64,000 nt of DNA, taken from positions 6,399,001 to 6,463,000 of the forward strand of contig NZ_CP034444.1 of the NCBI RefSeq assembly GCF_003952385.1, read 5' to 3'. A program made the translations under genes and the position numbers. Shown here piece after piece: positions 39,556 to 48,039 of this stretch (position 1 is the first letter of the stretch; each line of letters begins with the position of its first letter). Origin of the DNA: Mesorhizobium sp. M1D.F.Ca.ET.043.01.1.1 (GTDB taxonomy: Bacteria > Pseudomonadota > Alphaproteobacteria > Rhizobiales > Rhizobiaceae). The notes under the pieces are model-generated. The model worked only from the letters and a program-made list of their open reading frames with translations, was not told the origin of the DNA and searched no databases.

Positions 39556-41106
39556 GTGAAGCGTATTTTGCCACTTGTTGCAGCTCTTGCGTTCAGCGCG
39601 CCCGCCGTCGCCCAGACGGTCGACAGCCAGGGCGCGAAGCAGCTTTCCGACAGTCTGGCGCGCTATTTCGGCAAGCAGGCCTTCGACACGGGTGTGCTCA
39701 AGGTTTCGGTCGAAGGCGGCGCCTACAAAATCGCGGTCGACATCAAGGCGCTGGTCGATGCCCTGCCGGAACAGAAGCCGCTGAAATTCGATCTCGCGCC
39801 CTATGCCCTGATGGTGAAGCCGCGCAGCGACGGATCCTGGGATGTCGCCTCGGATTTTTCGCAAAGCATGTCGTTCGAATTCAACGGGCCGGAAGGCCCG
39901 CAAAGCATGCAGCTCACGGTCAAGGACGGCAAGGGCACCGCCGTCTACGATCCGAGCCTCGCCGCCTTCACCAGCGGCGCCAGCTCGATCGCCGGCATGA
40001 CGATGACATCGCGGGAAGCCAAGCAGCAGGCGGACGTCACCGCCGGCGCCGGCACCGCGACCATTGCCGCCACCAAATCAGCCAATGGCGGCGTCGACTT
40101 CATGGCGACGCAGAAGGTCTCGAGCTTCGTCGAGACGATCAAGATCGAGGATCCCGACACCGGAATGAATTTTCCGCTGACGCTGAGAACGCCGGAATTG
40201 TCGGTGGATGCAAGCGGCAAGGGCGTGAAGACGAAGCCGCTGCTCGATCTGCTTGCCTTTGCGGTGGCCAATGAGGACGAAGCCAGGCTCAAGGCCAATC
40301 AGGCACAGCTCAAGACGCTGCTGCAGGCGGCGCTGCCCGTGTGGGAAAGGATCGACGGTATCTACGGTTTCAAGGACTTCGAGGTGGAGAGTCCCGTCGG
40401 CAAATTCGGGGCGAAGCAGTTCAGCACCGCGTTCGGCATGGACGGCATCTCGCAGAACGGCAAATTCAACTACGCCATCAAGGCCTCGGGCCTGACCATC
40501 CCGCCGCAGACGCTGCCCGGCTGGAGCGTCGCGCTGCTGCCGACGGATGTCGACCTCAACTTCGGCGGCGCCAACATCGATCTCGACACCATGGCGAAGA
40601 AGGCGATCGAAGCCTTTGATCTCAATAAGAATCCGCCGTTGTCGGATGAGTTCGGCGATGCCCTGGTCGCCGATTTCCTGGCCAAAACGCCCAAATTCGT
40701 CCTCGGACACAGCACGGTGAAGAACGGCAGCATCGAGGTGGCGATGGAAGGCGAGATGACATTTCCGGGCAAGAAGCCGGATGCGACCATGACCGTCGAT
40801 GTCGCGGGTTACGACAAGATCGTCGAGGTCCTGCAGGAGGGTGCCAAGAGCGATGAGCAATTGGCGCAGGCTTTCCCCTTCGCGCTCGCCGTCAAAGGTT
40901 TCGGCAAGACGTTGCCCGACGGCCGGCTGGAATGGGTCATCAATGCCAAGGCCGACGGTTCGGTCACGGTCAATGGCGCCATGCTGAAACCGGCCGACGC
41001 CGTTCAGGACGGCGGCGCCGACGCCGACCTGAATGACGGCGCCAGCCAGGACGACGGTTCTGGCGAAAACGACAATGATGGGGCAGGCGCGAAGCTTCAG
41101 CCCTAA
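39556..41106 (+). CDS. Large exported protein with acidic C-terminal tail
   Basis: From the GTG at 39556 the protein has 516 residues. This start gives a clean signal peptide (KRILPLVAALAFSAPAVA) and a GGAG site; an ATG eight codons earlier is a less likely alternative. The mature part is Lys/Asp-rich and apparently beta-rich, without recognised domain. The last 30 residues are Asp/Gly/Asn-rich (GGADADLNDGASQDDGSGEN), as in calcium-binding or low-complexity tails. A periplasmic location is inferred. Confidence 0.75.
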   Translation: MKRILPLVAALAFSAPAVAQTVDSQGAKQLSDSLARYFGKQAFDTGVLKVSVEGGAYKIAVDIKALVDALPEQKPLKFDLAPYALMVKPRSDGSWDVASDFSQSMSFEFNGPEGPQSMQLTVKDGKGTAVYDPSLAAFTSGASSIAGMTMTSREAKQQADVTAGAGTATIAATKSANGGVDFMATQKVSSFVETIKIEDPDTGMNFPLTLRTPELSVDASGKGVKTKPLLDLLAFAVANEDEARLKANQAQLKTLLQAALPVWERIDGIYGFKDFEVESPVGKFGAKQFSTAFGMDGISQNGKFNYAIKASGLTIPPQTLPGWSVALLPTDVDLNFGGANIDLDTMAKKAIEAFDLNKNPPLSDEFGDALVADFLAKTPKFVLGHSTVKNGSIEVAMEGEMTFPGKKPDATMTVDVAGYDKIVEVLQEGAKSDEQLAQAFPFALAVKGFGKTLPDGRLEWVINAKADGSVTVNGAMLKPADAVQDGGADADLNDGASQDDGSGENDNDGAGAKLQP

Positions 41107-41116
41107 TCGCTATAAA

Positions 41117-41770
41117 TTAGAGCCCGAGCGCGCCGGCGATCTTCGGCGCCGCTTCGCGCCAGTTCTCGACCGAGACGATGTCGCCCGGCGTCGGCGGCAG
41201 GAAGGCGCGCAGGCTGTTGTCGGCCATCAGGTGGAAGAGATGCGCGTCGGCGACCGAGTTGCGCGCCGACATCAGATTGGTGGGCTGGTCGTCGACGAAG
41301 GCGACGGGCCTGCCCCTGGCGCCGCGCAGCTTGGCGATGGCCGGTCCTTTCGCCATTTCCGTGGTCAGCAGCGGGTAGTTCAGGCCGAGCGTGTCGAGAT
41401 GCGCCCGGCGCACGCCGCGATGCTTGTGCGGCATGGCGGTCAGGAGCACGATCTCGGCGCGCTGCCCGAGCGTCGCCAGCGCTTCCGCGGCGCCGTCGGT
41501 GATGCTTTGCCAATCGGCCTGCGCGTCGAAGAAATCGCCGAGAAGGGCCGAGACTTCGGGCTGCTCGATCAGCCTGCCGGATGCCGTCTCGGCGATGTTG
41601 CCGGTGAGGCGGAAGGAGGCGAGCGTCAGCTGGAAGCCGCGCGATTTCAGGAAATGCGGGAAGGGCCGGACGAATTCGAGCACGACATCGTCGACGTCGA
41701 GCACCAGCAGCGGCCGGTCGTCGGCGGCAAGTTCCTCGATCTGACGCGCGGTCTCGGGGTCGTCGCTCAT
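41117..41770 (-). CDS. HAD-superfamily hydrolase-like protein
   Basis: The 217-residue protein shows HAD motifs: LLVLDVDDVVLEF (motif I DxD), LLTAMPHKHRG (motif II Thr) and RGRPVAFVDDQPTN (motif IV acidic pair). The substrate is unknown. Its ATG overlaps the stop of the upstream DUF3572 gene in ATGA, so the two are translated together. Confidence 0.82.
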   Translation of the reverse strand: MSDDPETARQIEELAADDRPLLVLDVDDVVLEFVRPFPHFLKSRGFQLTLASFRLTGNIAETASGRLIEQPEVSALLGDFFDAQADWQSITDGAAEALATLGQRAEIVLLTAMPHKHRGVRRAHLDTLGLNYPLLTTEMAKGPAIAKLRGARGRPVAFVDDQPTNLMSARNSVADAHLFHLMADNSLRAFLPPTPGDIVSVENWREAAPKIAGALGL

Positions 41771-42069
41771 GCGGAGCGCTCGTGATCATCATTGCCGAGC
41801 GGCAGCATGCGCAAGGCCTTGCCGACGTGGGCCGGCGGCGTGCCGGTCTCCTCGGCAAAGCGCAAAAGCGTCGGCTCGTGGGCGAGAATGAACTGCAGCA
41901 CGCCGGCAAGGAAGCCCGGCTCCGCGGCCGCCTTGCGGATAGAATGCACCTCGATGCCGGTAATCGCCAGGAAGCGAGGCAAGAGTTCCGGATCGCCGGC
42001 GACGAAGGCAAGCGCCCTGACGGCAAGGGTTTCCGCTTCTTCGCGCATTGACGCTGCGTTCGCCATCAT
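41767..42069 (-). CDS. DUF3572 family protein
   Basis: This 100-residue helical protein matches the DUF3572 pattern seen next to divK in Rhizobiales (AETLAVRALAFVAGDPELLPRFL, LAHEPTLLRFAEETG). The function is unknown. It is divergent from divK across a 233-base gap and translationally coupled to the HAD-like gene. Confidence 0.87.
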   Translation of the reverse strand: MMANAASMREEAETLAVRALAFVAGDPELLPRFLAITGIEVHSIRKAAAEPGFLAGVLQFILAHEPTLLRFAEETGTPPAHVGKALRMLPLGNDDHERSA

Positions 42070-42201
42070 TACCTTTTGCGGTGTGGATGTGAGTCTTTAT
42101 TCCGCAGTAACGGCAAGCGTCGCTTGCGGCAAGTCTCAGCCGCCTAAGCCCTGCATCCGCAAGCGGAATCGGTGCGCTTTTCCGACGGCCGGTTTGCGTT
42201 T

Positions 42202-42218
42202 CGTCAATCATATTGACG
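42202..42218. promoter_or_regulatory. Perfect inverted repeat in the DUF3572/divK promoter region
   Basis: CGTCAAT-CAT-ATTGACG is a perfect seven-base inverted repeat with a three-base spacer, 85 bases before divK and 132 before DUF3572. It has operator-like symmetry and contains a TTGACG that could serve as a -35 box, though no matching -10 box was found. The regulator is unknown. Confidence 0.4.
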
Positions 42219-42302
42219 TAGGGTACATGCGGGTTGGGTGCGATCCGGCAAGGACGCATAACGGCGGTCTTCGGTTCCGGGGACCGTCGGGACGGGAAAT
42301 TG

Positions 42303-42674
42303 ATGGCTAAGAAGGTCATGATCGTCGAGGACAATGAGCTCAACATGAAGCTCTTTCGGGACCTCATCGAAGCCAGCGGTTACGAGACGGTCCGCACGCG
42401 CAACGGCCTGGAAGCGCTGGACCTGGCGCGCCAACACCGGCCGGACCTCATCCTGATGGATATCCAACTGCCCGAGGTGTCGGGCCTGGAAGTGACCAAA
42501 TGGCTGAAGGAAGACGACGAATTGCACTCGATCCCGGTCATCGCCGTCACCGCCTTCGCGATGAAGGGCGATGAGGAGCGCATCCGCCAAGGGGGGTGCG
42601 AGGCCTATATTTCCAAGCCGATTTCGGTGCCGCGCTTCATCGAGACGATCAAATCCTATCTGGGCGATGCCTGA
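42303..42674 (+). CDS. divK: Cell-cycle single-domain response regulator DivK
   Basis: DivK is a stand-alone receiver of the alphaproteobacterial polarity and CtrA-control circuit, phosphorylated by DivJ-type and dephosphorylated by PleC-type kinases. The 123-residue protein has the phosphorylation Asp53 in LILMDIQLP, the acid pair in IVEDNE, and Lys in ISKPISV. The ATG at 42303 has a GGGAAA purine run upstream. It is followed after 21 bases by pleD, the usual partner order. Confidence 0.97.
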   Translation: MAKKVMIVEDNELNMKLFRDLIEASGYETVRTRNGLEALDLARQHRPDLILMDIQLPEVSGLEVTKWLKEDDELHSIPVIAVTAFAMKGDEERIRQGGCEAYISKPISVPRFIETIKSYLGDA

Positions 42675-42695
42675 TGCCGAGCCGGAGCCTTTGAG

Positions 42696-44069
42696 ATGAC
42701 CGCGCGGATCCTCGTCGTCGATGACATCCCCGCCAATGTGCGGCTGCTGGAGGTCCGGCTGCTCGCCGAATATTTCGAGGTGCTGACGGCCGGCAACGGC
42801 CCGGATGCGATCGAAACCTGCGAAAACGGCAAGGTCGATGTCGTGCTGCTCGACGTGATGATGCCGGGCATGGACGGGTTCGAGGTCTGCATGCGGCTGA
42901 AGAGCGACCCGGCGACCTCGCACATTCCGGTGGTCATGATCACCGCGCTCGACCAGGTGTCGGACCGTGTGCGCGGCCTCGAGGCCGGCGCTGACGATTT
43001 CCTCACCAAGCCAGTCAACGATCTGCAATTGATGACGCGGGTGAAGAGCCTGGTCAGGCTGAAGTCGCTGACCGACGAGTTGGGGCTGCGCGCCTCGACC
43101 ACGCGCAACATCGGCATCGAGGAGCTGCTCAGCCGCAACTTCGCGACGGAAGACACCAAGCCCAGAGTCCTCCTGATCGACGAGCGCAAGTCGTCGATGG
43201 AGCGCATCCGGAAGATGCTGCGCGGCAGCGCCGAACTCGATGTCACCACCGATCCGAACGCCGGCTTCTTCCAGGCCGCCGAAACACCCTATGAATGCGT
43301 GCTGATCTCGACGGCCTTTGCCGATTTCGATGCGCTGAGACTCTGCTCGCAACTGCGCTCGCTCGACCGCACCCGCTTCCTGCCGATCATCCTTTTGGCC
43401 GACGAAGGCGAGGAGGGGCGCATCATCCGTGGCCTCGAACTCGGCATCAACGATTACCTGACGCGGCCGATTGACCAGCACGAGCTGACGGCGCGCCTGC
43501 GCACGCAGGTGCGGCGCAAGCGCTACAACGACCAGCTGCGCGCCAGCGTCACCCAAACCATCGAGATGGCGGTGACCGACGGGCTGACCGGGCTGCACAA
43601 CCGTCGCTATCTCGACAGCCACCTGCAGACGCTGTTCGATCGCGCCGTGGCGCGGCGCCGGCCGCTGTCGGTGTTGATCACCGATCTCGACCGCTTCAAA
43701 TCCATCAACGACGCTCACGGCCATGACGGCGGTGACGACGTGCTGCGCGAATTCGCCAGGCGGCTGCGCAAGAACGTGCGCGGCATCGATCTCGCCTGCC
43801 GGTTCGGCGGCGAGGAGTTCGTCGTGGTCATGCCTGACACCGACGGGCCCGTCGCCGAGAAGGTGGCCGAACGCATCCGTGCCGAGATCGCGCAGGTGCC
43901 CTTTGCAATCGGGACGGACGGCAAGACGATCGAGGTGACGGTCAGCGTCGGCGTGTCGTCGGTGCTGAAGGGGGCGGACACAGTCGCTGCGCTGATGAAG
44001 CGCGCCGATCTTGCGCTCTACGAGGCCAAGAGCGGCGGCCGCAACCGGGTCGTCGCCAAGGCTGCCTAA
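42696..44069 (+). CDS. pleD: Response regulator diguanylate cyclase PleD
   Basis: PleD makes cyclic di-GMP when its first receiver is phosphorylated. The 457-residue protein has receiver one with Asp53 (VVLLDVMMPG), a second receiver that lacks the phospho-acceptor Asp (CVLISTAFAD), and a GGDEF domain with DLDRFKSIND and the active GGEEF. An inhibitory RxxD site (RGID) is correctly placed five residues before it. It is downstream of divK in a shared unit. Confidence 0.97.
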   Translation: MTARILVVDDIPANVRLLEVRLLAEYFEVLTAGNGPDAIETCENGKVDVVLLDVMMPGMDGFEVCMRLKSDPATSHIPVVMITALDQVSDRVRGLEAGADDFLTKPVNDLQLMTRVKSLVRLKSLTDELGLRASTTRNIGIEELLSRNFATEDTKPRVLLIDERKSSMERIRKMLRGSAELDVTTDPNAGFFQAAETPYECVLISTAFADFDALRLCSQLRSLDRTRFLPIILLADEGEEGRIIRGLELGINDYLTRPIDQHELTARLRTQVRRKRYNDQLRASVTQTIEMAVTDGLTGLHNRRYLDSHLQTLFDRAVARRRPLSVLITDLDRFKSINDAHGHDGGDDVLREFARRLRKNVRGIDLACRFGGEEFVVVMPDTDGPVAEKVAERIRAEIAQVPFAIGTDGKTIEVTVSVGVSSVLKGADTVAALMKRADLALYEAKSGGRNRVVAKAA

Positions 44070-44111
44070 AGCGCGTTGCGTTGAAACGGATCAGGCGACC
44101 ACGCATCCGTT

Positions 44112-44200
44112 GCGCACTTTTGGGCGACATGCGCTAGGTCTTTTGATCTGGGCAGGCCGTTTTCTCAAAACCCGCCGCACACTTTTGAGCGACACGCATT
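44112..44200. repeat. Two direct repeats of a CACTTTTgGGCGACatGC element after pleD
   Basis: Related 24-base units lie at 44112-44135 (GCGCACTTTTGGGCGACATG..) and 44177-44200 (GCACACTTTTGAGCGACACG..), matching at about 18 of 24 bases. They are in the 540-base gap between the convergent pleD and rpmG and resemble a second family of intergenic repeats that I recall from Mesorhizobium. Confidence 0.5.
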
Positions 44201-44290
44201 GTAGAGGGCTAAAATCCGGTCATCCGACAGAGTTACGAATTTACCTTAACCCAAGCGATTCGGCAGCCGTGGTTAAGAAATGGTTGATTT

Positions 44291-44443
44291 TCATACGTTC
44301 TTGCGCAAATCTGCGTCGCATAGACCGAAAACGAAGCCGGCACGAGGGTAGACTGCCCGGCTCGATCCGAAAAAATACCCCATGATGCTCAGGTCCGCCG
44401 CATCTCCTGGGTCCGTGGGGTCGGCCGGCCGGCGCTGGCACAT
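44291..44443 (-). CDS. Candidate 50-residue small protein downstream of rpmG
   Basis: The ATG at 44443 is preceded by a strong GAGGAGG site six bases away and opens a 50-codon frame that begins MCQRRPADPTDPGDAADL and includes YFFGSSRAVYPRAGFVFGL. No family is recognised and there is no membrane helix. It sits beyond the rpmG terminator, so it would need its own promoter. The ribosome site is the only strong evidence, so it could be chance. Confidence 0.3.
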   Translation of the reverse strand: MCQRRPADPTDPGDAADLSIMGYFFGSSRAVYPRAGFVFGLCDADLRKNV

Positions 44444-44558
44444 AGTGGCCTCCTCGTACCGCTGCCAAACGCCGACCGGCCCCCTTTCTCTCAACACATG
44501 ACGTCGTGATTCAGCGCCATGCAGCCGCACGCTGGCTTTGCCTGCCGGTTCGCCCGCC

Positions 44559-44588
44559 AAAACAAAAACGCCGCCCGGAGGGCGGCGC
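44559..44588 (-). terminator. Rho-independent terminator of rpmG
   Basis: On the minus strand an eight-base GC stem (CGCCGCCC/GGGCGGCG) with a TCC loop is followed by TTTTTGTTTT, a classic intrinsic terminator, 24 bases after the rpmG stop. Confidence 0.88.
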
Positions 44589-44611
44589 TTCGACGTTTCA
44601 GGACAACCAGA

Positions 44612-44779
44612 TTACTTGATCTTGGTTTCCTTGAACTCGACGTGCTTCTTGGCGACCGGGTCGTACTTGCGGAACGACAGCTTGTCCGTCTTGGTGCGGC
44701 TGTTCTTGCTGGTCACGTAGAAGAAACCGGTGTCGGCGGTCGACAGAAGCTTGATCTTGATGTTTGCGGCTTTGGCCAT
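44612..44779 (-). CDS. rpmG: 50S ribosomal protein L33
   Basis: This 55-residue protein begins [20 protein letters not shown] and ends [11 protein letters not shown], a full match to the alphaproteobacterial L33 pattern. It lacks the zinc cysteines, as in the Cys-less L33 form. A strong terminator follows it. The nearest gene upstream on the same strand is the SnoaL-like pseudogene. Confidence 0.97.
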   Translation of the reverse strand: MAKAANIKIKLLSTADTGFFYVTSKNSRTKTDKLSFRKYDPVAKKHVEFKETKIK

Positions 44780-44935
44780 GATGTTCGTCCGTTAATGTTC
44801 GTGGAGTTTTGGCCGCTGGAGCACGGGGAAACACCCGGACGCGGGAAACTTGGCGCGACACATAAAGAACGCGCCCGGAAAGTCAAGCCCGCGAGGTTCC
44901 GAGGATCGTCCCGAGTTTCGGCGCCCAGCCATGGC

Positions 44936-45298
44936 TCATGTGAGGATGGACGGCTGGTCGATCGCCCAAAGCCATGTCCCGTCGCCTTGCCGGCGGGCAA
45001 TTTCTACGGTCACCGTGCCATTGGCAAGGCGCGTGGAAGTGAGCGCCAAATCCCCGTTGACGATAGCCGGACGCTGATCTCCAAGCTCAAACTTTGGCCC
45101 CGCGGCCACCAGCTTGGCGTAGAAGCCGCGGATGGCGTCCCTGCCGCGCGCCAACCGTCCGCCACCGATATCGAGGATGGCATCGGGCTAGTAGAGGGCT
45201 GCCATGCCCTCCGCATCTCCCGCCTGCTGGCGGGAAACCAACAGCCTCGCCAGATCCTGGGGGTCGCTCGCCGGCTTGCGGTTTGCCTCTTCATTCAT
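44936..45298 (-). pseudogene. SnoaL-like (NTF2 fold) gene broken by an in-frame amber codon
   Basis: One frame runs from ATG 45298 to a stop at 44936 (120 codons) but contains TAG at 45188-45190, codon 37. Upstream it reads RQQAGDAEGMAALY, downstream PDAILDIGGGRLARGRDAIRGF, YAKLVAAGPKFELGDQRP and DGTWLWAIDQPSI, a SnoaL-like pattern. The family normally has E at the stop position (ALYEPDA), so a single GAG to TAG change would explain it. The rest of the frame has no other lesion. A restart at 45154 is possible. Confidence 0.75.
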
Positions 45299-45331
45299 GG
45301 GCGACTTTCCAAACGCTGCCAGGCTCCGGCG

Positions 45332-45814
45332 TCATTCCGCCGCGACCGATTCTGGTCGCGGTGCCGCGCCGGGCCGATGCTGATCGGTCTTCCGGTCGCC
45401 GGTCGTGTTCCACCAGCGGTTCGGATTGGTCCGGTCATCGAGGCCCTTGGAACGGCTGGTCAGCAACGGCTGGATGCGGATCACCGGCTCCTCATAGGAG
45501 TGAGCCTGGAATATCGCCTCGACGACGCGCGCGGCAAGCGCCTGGTCGTCGGGCAGTTCGAACGACACCTCGACGGTGCCCGGCCGCCTGCGCAACTCGA
45601 TCTCGGCGCCCGCGGCTGCCCCTTCGAGCGTCCGGTGGCGCTCGATGCCCTGCGCCGACTCGTAGGCGTTGCCGTAATACCTGCCCATGCGCAGCGGCGT
45701 GATCGCCACCACTGCCTCCATGATGCGCTCGACATCGGCCGCCGGCGCCTGGAAGCTGACAAGCAGGAGAAGCTCCATCCTGAGGGATCTGGTTTCGAAG
45801 CCGCTGTCGATCAT
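45332..45814 (-). CDS. YqfO/NIF3-insert-like (PII-fold) stand-alone protein
   Basis: The 160-residue protein has residues about 10-115 like the ferredoxin-fold insert of NIF3/YqfO proteins (GRYYGNAYESA, AIFQAHSYEEPVIRIQPLL; the HxYEEP motif is typical). The NIF3 metal-binding flanking domains are missing, so it is a free-standing version. The last 40 residues are polar and probably disordered. AGGAAAG lies before the ATG. The function is unknown. Confidence 0.65.
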   Translation of the reverse strand: MIDSGFETRSLRMELLLLVSFQAPAADVERIMEAVVAITPLRMGRYYGNAYESAQGIERHRTLEGAAAGAEIELRRRPGTVEVSFELPDDQALAARVVEAIFQAHSYEEPVIRIQPLLTSRSKGLDDRTNPNRWWNTTGDRKTDQHRPGAAPRPESVAAE

Positions 45815-45911
45815 TGGTCTTTCCTCGCTCTTCCTGCGTTTGAACGAGGGTATAGCAGGGGGCCTGCTGACACGGTGATGTCAGGATATACAGGCTTGAT
45901 GACATTCCCCC

Positions 45912-47087
45912 TCAGAGAATCTTCCGCACCAGCCTGACGCAGACCAGGAGCATGTAAGCGGCGAAGAACAGCGCGAGCGACCAGCCGAAACCGGAGGGGC
46001 CGAAGGCGTCCATGCCGATGCCGATCGCCTGCGGGCCGATCACCATGCCCACGCCGTAGCAGAGCACGAAGGCGGCGTTGGCGGAGGCCAGCTCATGACC
46101 GGAGAGCTGGGAACCCAGATGCGCGAGGCCGATCGTATACATGGCCGCGACCACGCCGCCCCAGACGAACAGAAGGGCCGCCATGAGGTGCCAGTTCTGG
46201 GCGAAGAACGGCATGAACACGGTTCCGATGAGACCGACCGTGGCGCAGGCCAAGAGCAGGACGCGGCGGTCGGAGACGCGGTCGCTGATCATGCCGATCG
46301 GGATCTGCAACAGCACGTTGCCGAGGCCGATCATGGTCAGCAACAGCGCGGCGTCGGCTTCCGAATAGCCGATGCGGCTGCCATATACCGGGAACAGCGA
46401 AAAGCCGCCGGTCTCGACGGCACCGAACACCAGCACGGCGAAGGTCGCCGTCGGCACCATCCAGATATAGCGCAGGAAATGGCTGGTCTCGCCGTCGGCG
46501 ACGATCGCCGGGCTCTCGTTGCGGGCCGCCAGCACCGGGATGGCCGCGAGCGTGACCAGCGCAATGGTGACGCCGAACGGCAGGAAGCCGCTCGAGCCGA
46601 GATGCGCGAACAGCCACGGCCCGGCGGCGAAGCCCAGGGAAAGCACCGTGGCGTAGATGCCGAGCACAAGGCCCCGGCGATGCGGCGGCGCCGAGGTGCT
46701 GATCCAGAATTCCGACAGAATGAAGAGCACCGTCAGCGAGACATGCAGGGCGACGCGGAGCGGGAACCACATCCAGAAATCCGGCGCGAAATGGAAGCCG
46801 ACAAAGGCAAGCGCGCCGACGGCGATCATCAAAAGCATGGTCCAGGCGACGCCGAGCCGCATGGCAAGCGGCGTGGCGAGCGGCGCGCCGGCGATCGAGG
46901 CGAGGCCGGCGACCGCGGTGTTGAGGCCGATCATCGAGGCCGAATGGCCGCGCGTTTCGAGGATGACGCTGAGCAGCGGCATGCCGAGGCCGATGGCGAT
47001 GCCGACCACGCTGATCGAGGAGATCGCCGCGATCATCGGCAACCAGTGTACGCGTTCGTCGCCCTTTTGCTGGGTATCGACCGTCAT
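45912..47087 (-). CDS. Major facilitator superfamily transporter
   Basis: The 391-residue protein has twelve predicted membrane segments. Motif-A-like sequences appear after segment two (PLATPLAMRLG) and in the second half (IPIGMISDRVSDRR). It resembles the YcaD-like MFS group; the substrate is unknown. The start MTVDTQQKGDERVHW fits the usual cytoplasmic N-terminus; the frame is open 123 codons further upstream into the NUDIX gene but that is a shadow. Confidence 0.88.
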   Translation of the reverse strand: MTVDTQQKGDERVHWLPMIAAISSISVVGIAIGLGMPLLSVILETRGHSASMIGLNTAVAGLASIAGAPLATPLAMRLGVAWTMLLMIAVGALAFVGFHFAPDFWMWFPLRVALHVSLTVLFILSEFWISTSAPPHRRGLVLGIYATVLSLGFAAGPWLFAHLGSSGFLPFGVTIALVTLAAIPVLAARNESPAIVADGETSHFLRYIWMVPTATFAVLVFGAVETGGFSLFPVYGSRIGYSEADAALLLTMIGLGNVLLQIPIGMISDRVSDRRVLLLACATVGLIGTVFMPFFAQNWHLMAALLFVWGGVVAAMYTIGLAHLGSQLSGHELASANAAFVLCYGVGMVIGPQAIGIGMDAFGPSGFGWSLALFFAAYMLLVCVRLVRKIL

Positions 47088-47107
47088 GGGATATGGATGC
47101 TCTGCTT

Positions 47108-47848
47108 CTAAAGGACTTCGCGGACGAAGCGGTTTCGGATCAGCCGGAAAAACGGCACGGCACCGCCCGGACGCAGCAAGGGATCGTGGGCGAGTCGCTT
47201 TTCCAGTTCTTCCAGGATCATGCGGGTAATGTCGGGAATGTCGGCCTTGCGCGCCTCGACGAGCGGCAGCCAGACGAGCTCTTCCAGCTCGTTGGTCGGG
47301 CCGCCGTCCGGCAACTCGACCGCGACATCCTCGCGCCAGGCGCTGAAGAAGCGCGTGTCGAAACGGCGCACGCGGTTGGGCGGGGTGATGGCGCGGGCGA
47401 TGAAACGCAGGGCCTCCAGCGACGGCGCCACGCCGTGTTCGACAAAACCCTGCCAATCGCGCTTGGCGGTCGCGAACGGGCCCTTGCGGCCGATCAGCAG
47501 GCCGGCTTCCTCGTAGGTCTCGCGGATGGCCGACAAGGCGATGGCGCGCGCCCGGGCAGTGCTTGCGCGGCCGGGACCGCTCGCGAGCCTTGCCTCTTCC
47601 TTGGTGTGCAGCGGGGCGGCCACCGGTATGCGGCTGTCGGCGGGATCGGTACGGCCGCCGGGGAAGACGAATTTCCCGGGCATGAAGGCGTGGCCGGCAT
47701 GGCGCCGGCCCATCAGCACCAGAACGTCGCTGCCGCTCCGGTCAAGCAGGATCAAGGTCGCGGCATCGCGCGGGCGAAGCGGCCGGCCGCCGTGCACGGC
47801 CAAGCCTTTATCGAGCTTGTCGGCATCCGCCTTGGTCATTCCTTCCAT
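47108..47848 (-). CDS. NUDIX hydrolase
   Basis: The 246-residue protein carries the NUDIX catalytic helix AIRETYEEAGLLIG and the upstream GKFVFPGGRTDPADS, separated by an insertion of about 30 residues, as in larger NUDIX proteins related to the CoA-diphosphatase group. It should hydrolyse a nucleoside diphosphate linked to another moiety; the substrate is unknown. It is 20 bases upstream of the MFS gene. Confidence 0.88.
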   Translation of the reverse strand: MEGMTKADADKLDKGLAVHGGRPLRPRDAATLILLDRSGSDVLVLMGRRHAGHAFMPGKFVFPGGRTDPADSRIPVAAPLHTKEEARLASGPGRASTARARAIALSAIRETYEEAGLLIGRKGPFATAKRDWQGFVEHGVAPSLEALRFIARAITPPNRVRRFDTRFFSAWREDVAVELPDGGPTNELEELVWLPLVEARKADIPDITRMILEELEKRLAHDPLLRPGGAVPFFRLIRNRFVREVL

Positions 47849-47937
47849 GCGCTCGACCTAGCGGAAACTTCTCGAATGCGAAAGTGGCTTCGGTGTTCGG
47901 GTCCTTGCACCAGCCTCGGACGAAAAGTCGCTGCCGG

Positions 47938-48005
47938 AGCAATTCCAGGAAAAGCGCGCAGCGGCTCGCGGTCCGCAATTGCATAAAACAAAGGCTTGGA
48001 GATGG
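47938..48005. repeat. Dispersed palindromic repeat, copy D
   Basis: The copy begins AGCAATTCCAGGAAAAGCG, passes through a GC-rich centre and CAATTGC, and has the tail ATAAAACAAAGGCTTGGAGATGG. It keeps the left arm well but the TTTTCC arm has changed. It lies between the NUDIX and DUF983 genes. Confidence 0.65.
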
Positions 48006-48039
48006 TTGTTGTTTCTATCAAAGGCAGAACCGCCGAAAC

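Noticed and set aside
44273..44287. TTAA-N7-TTGA, a near-match to the CtrA site, at 44273.
   Set aside because: It lies between two convergent genes (pleD and rpmG), so no start of a recognised gene is placed to use it, and one base differs from consensus.
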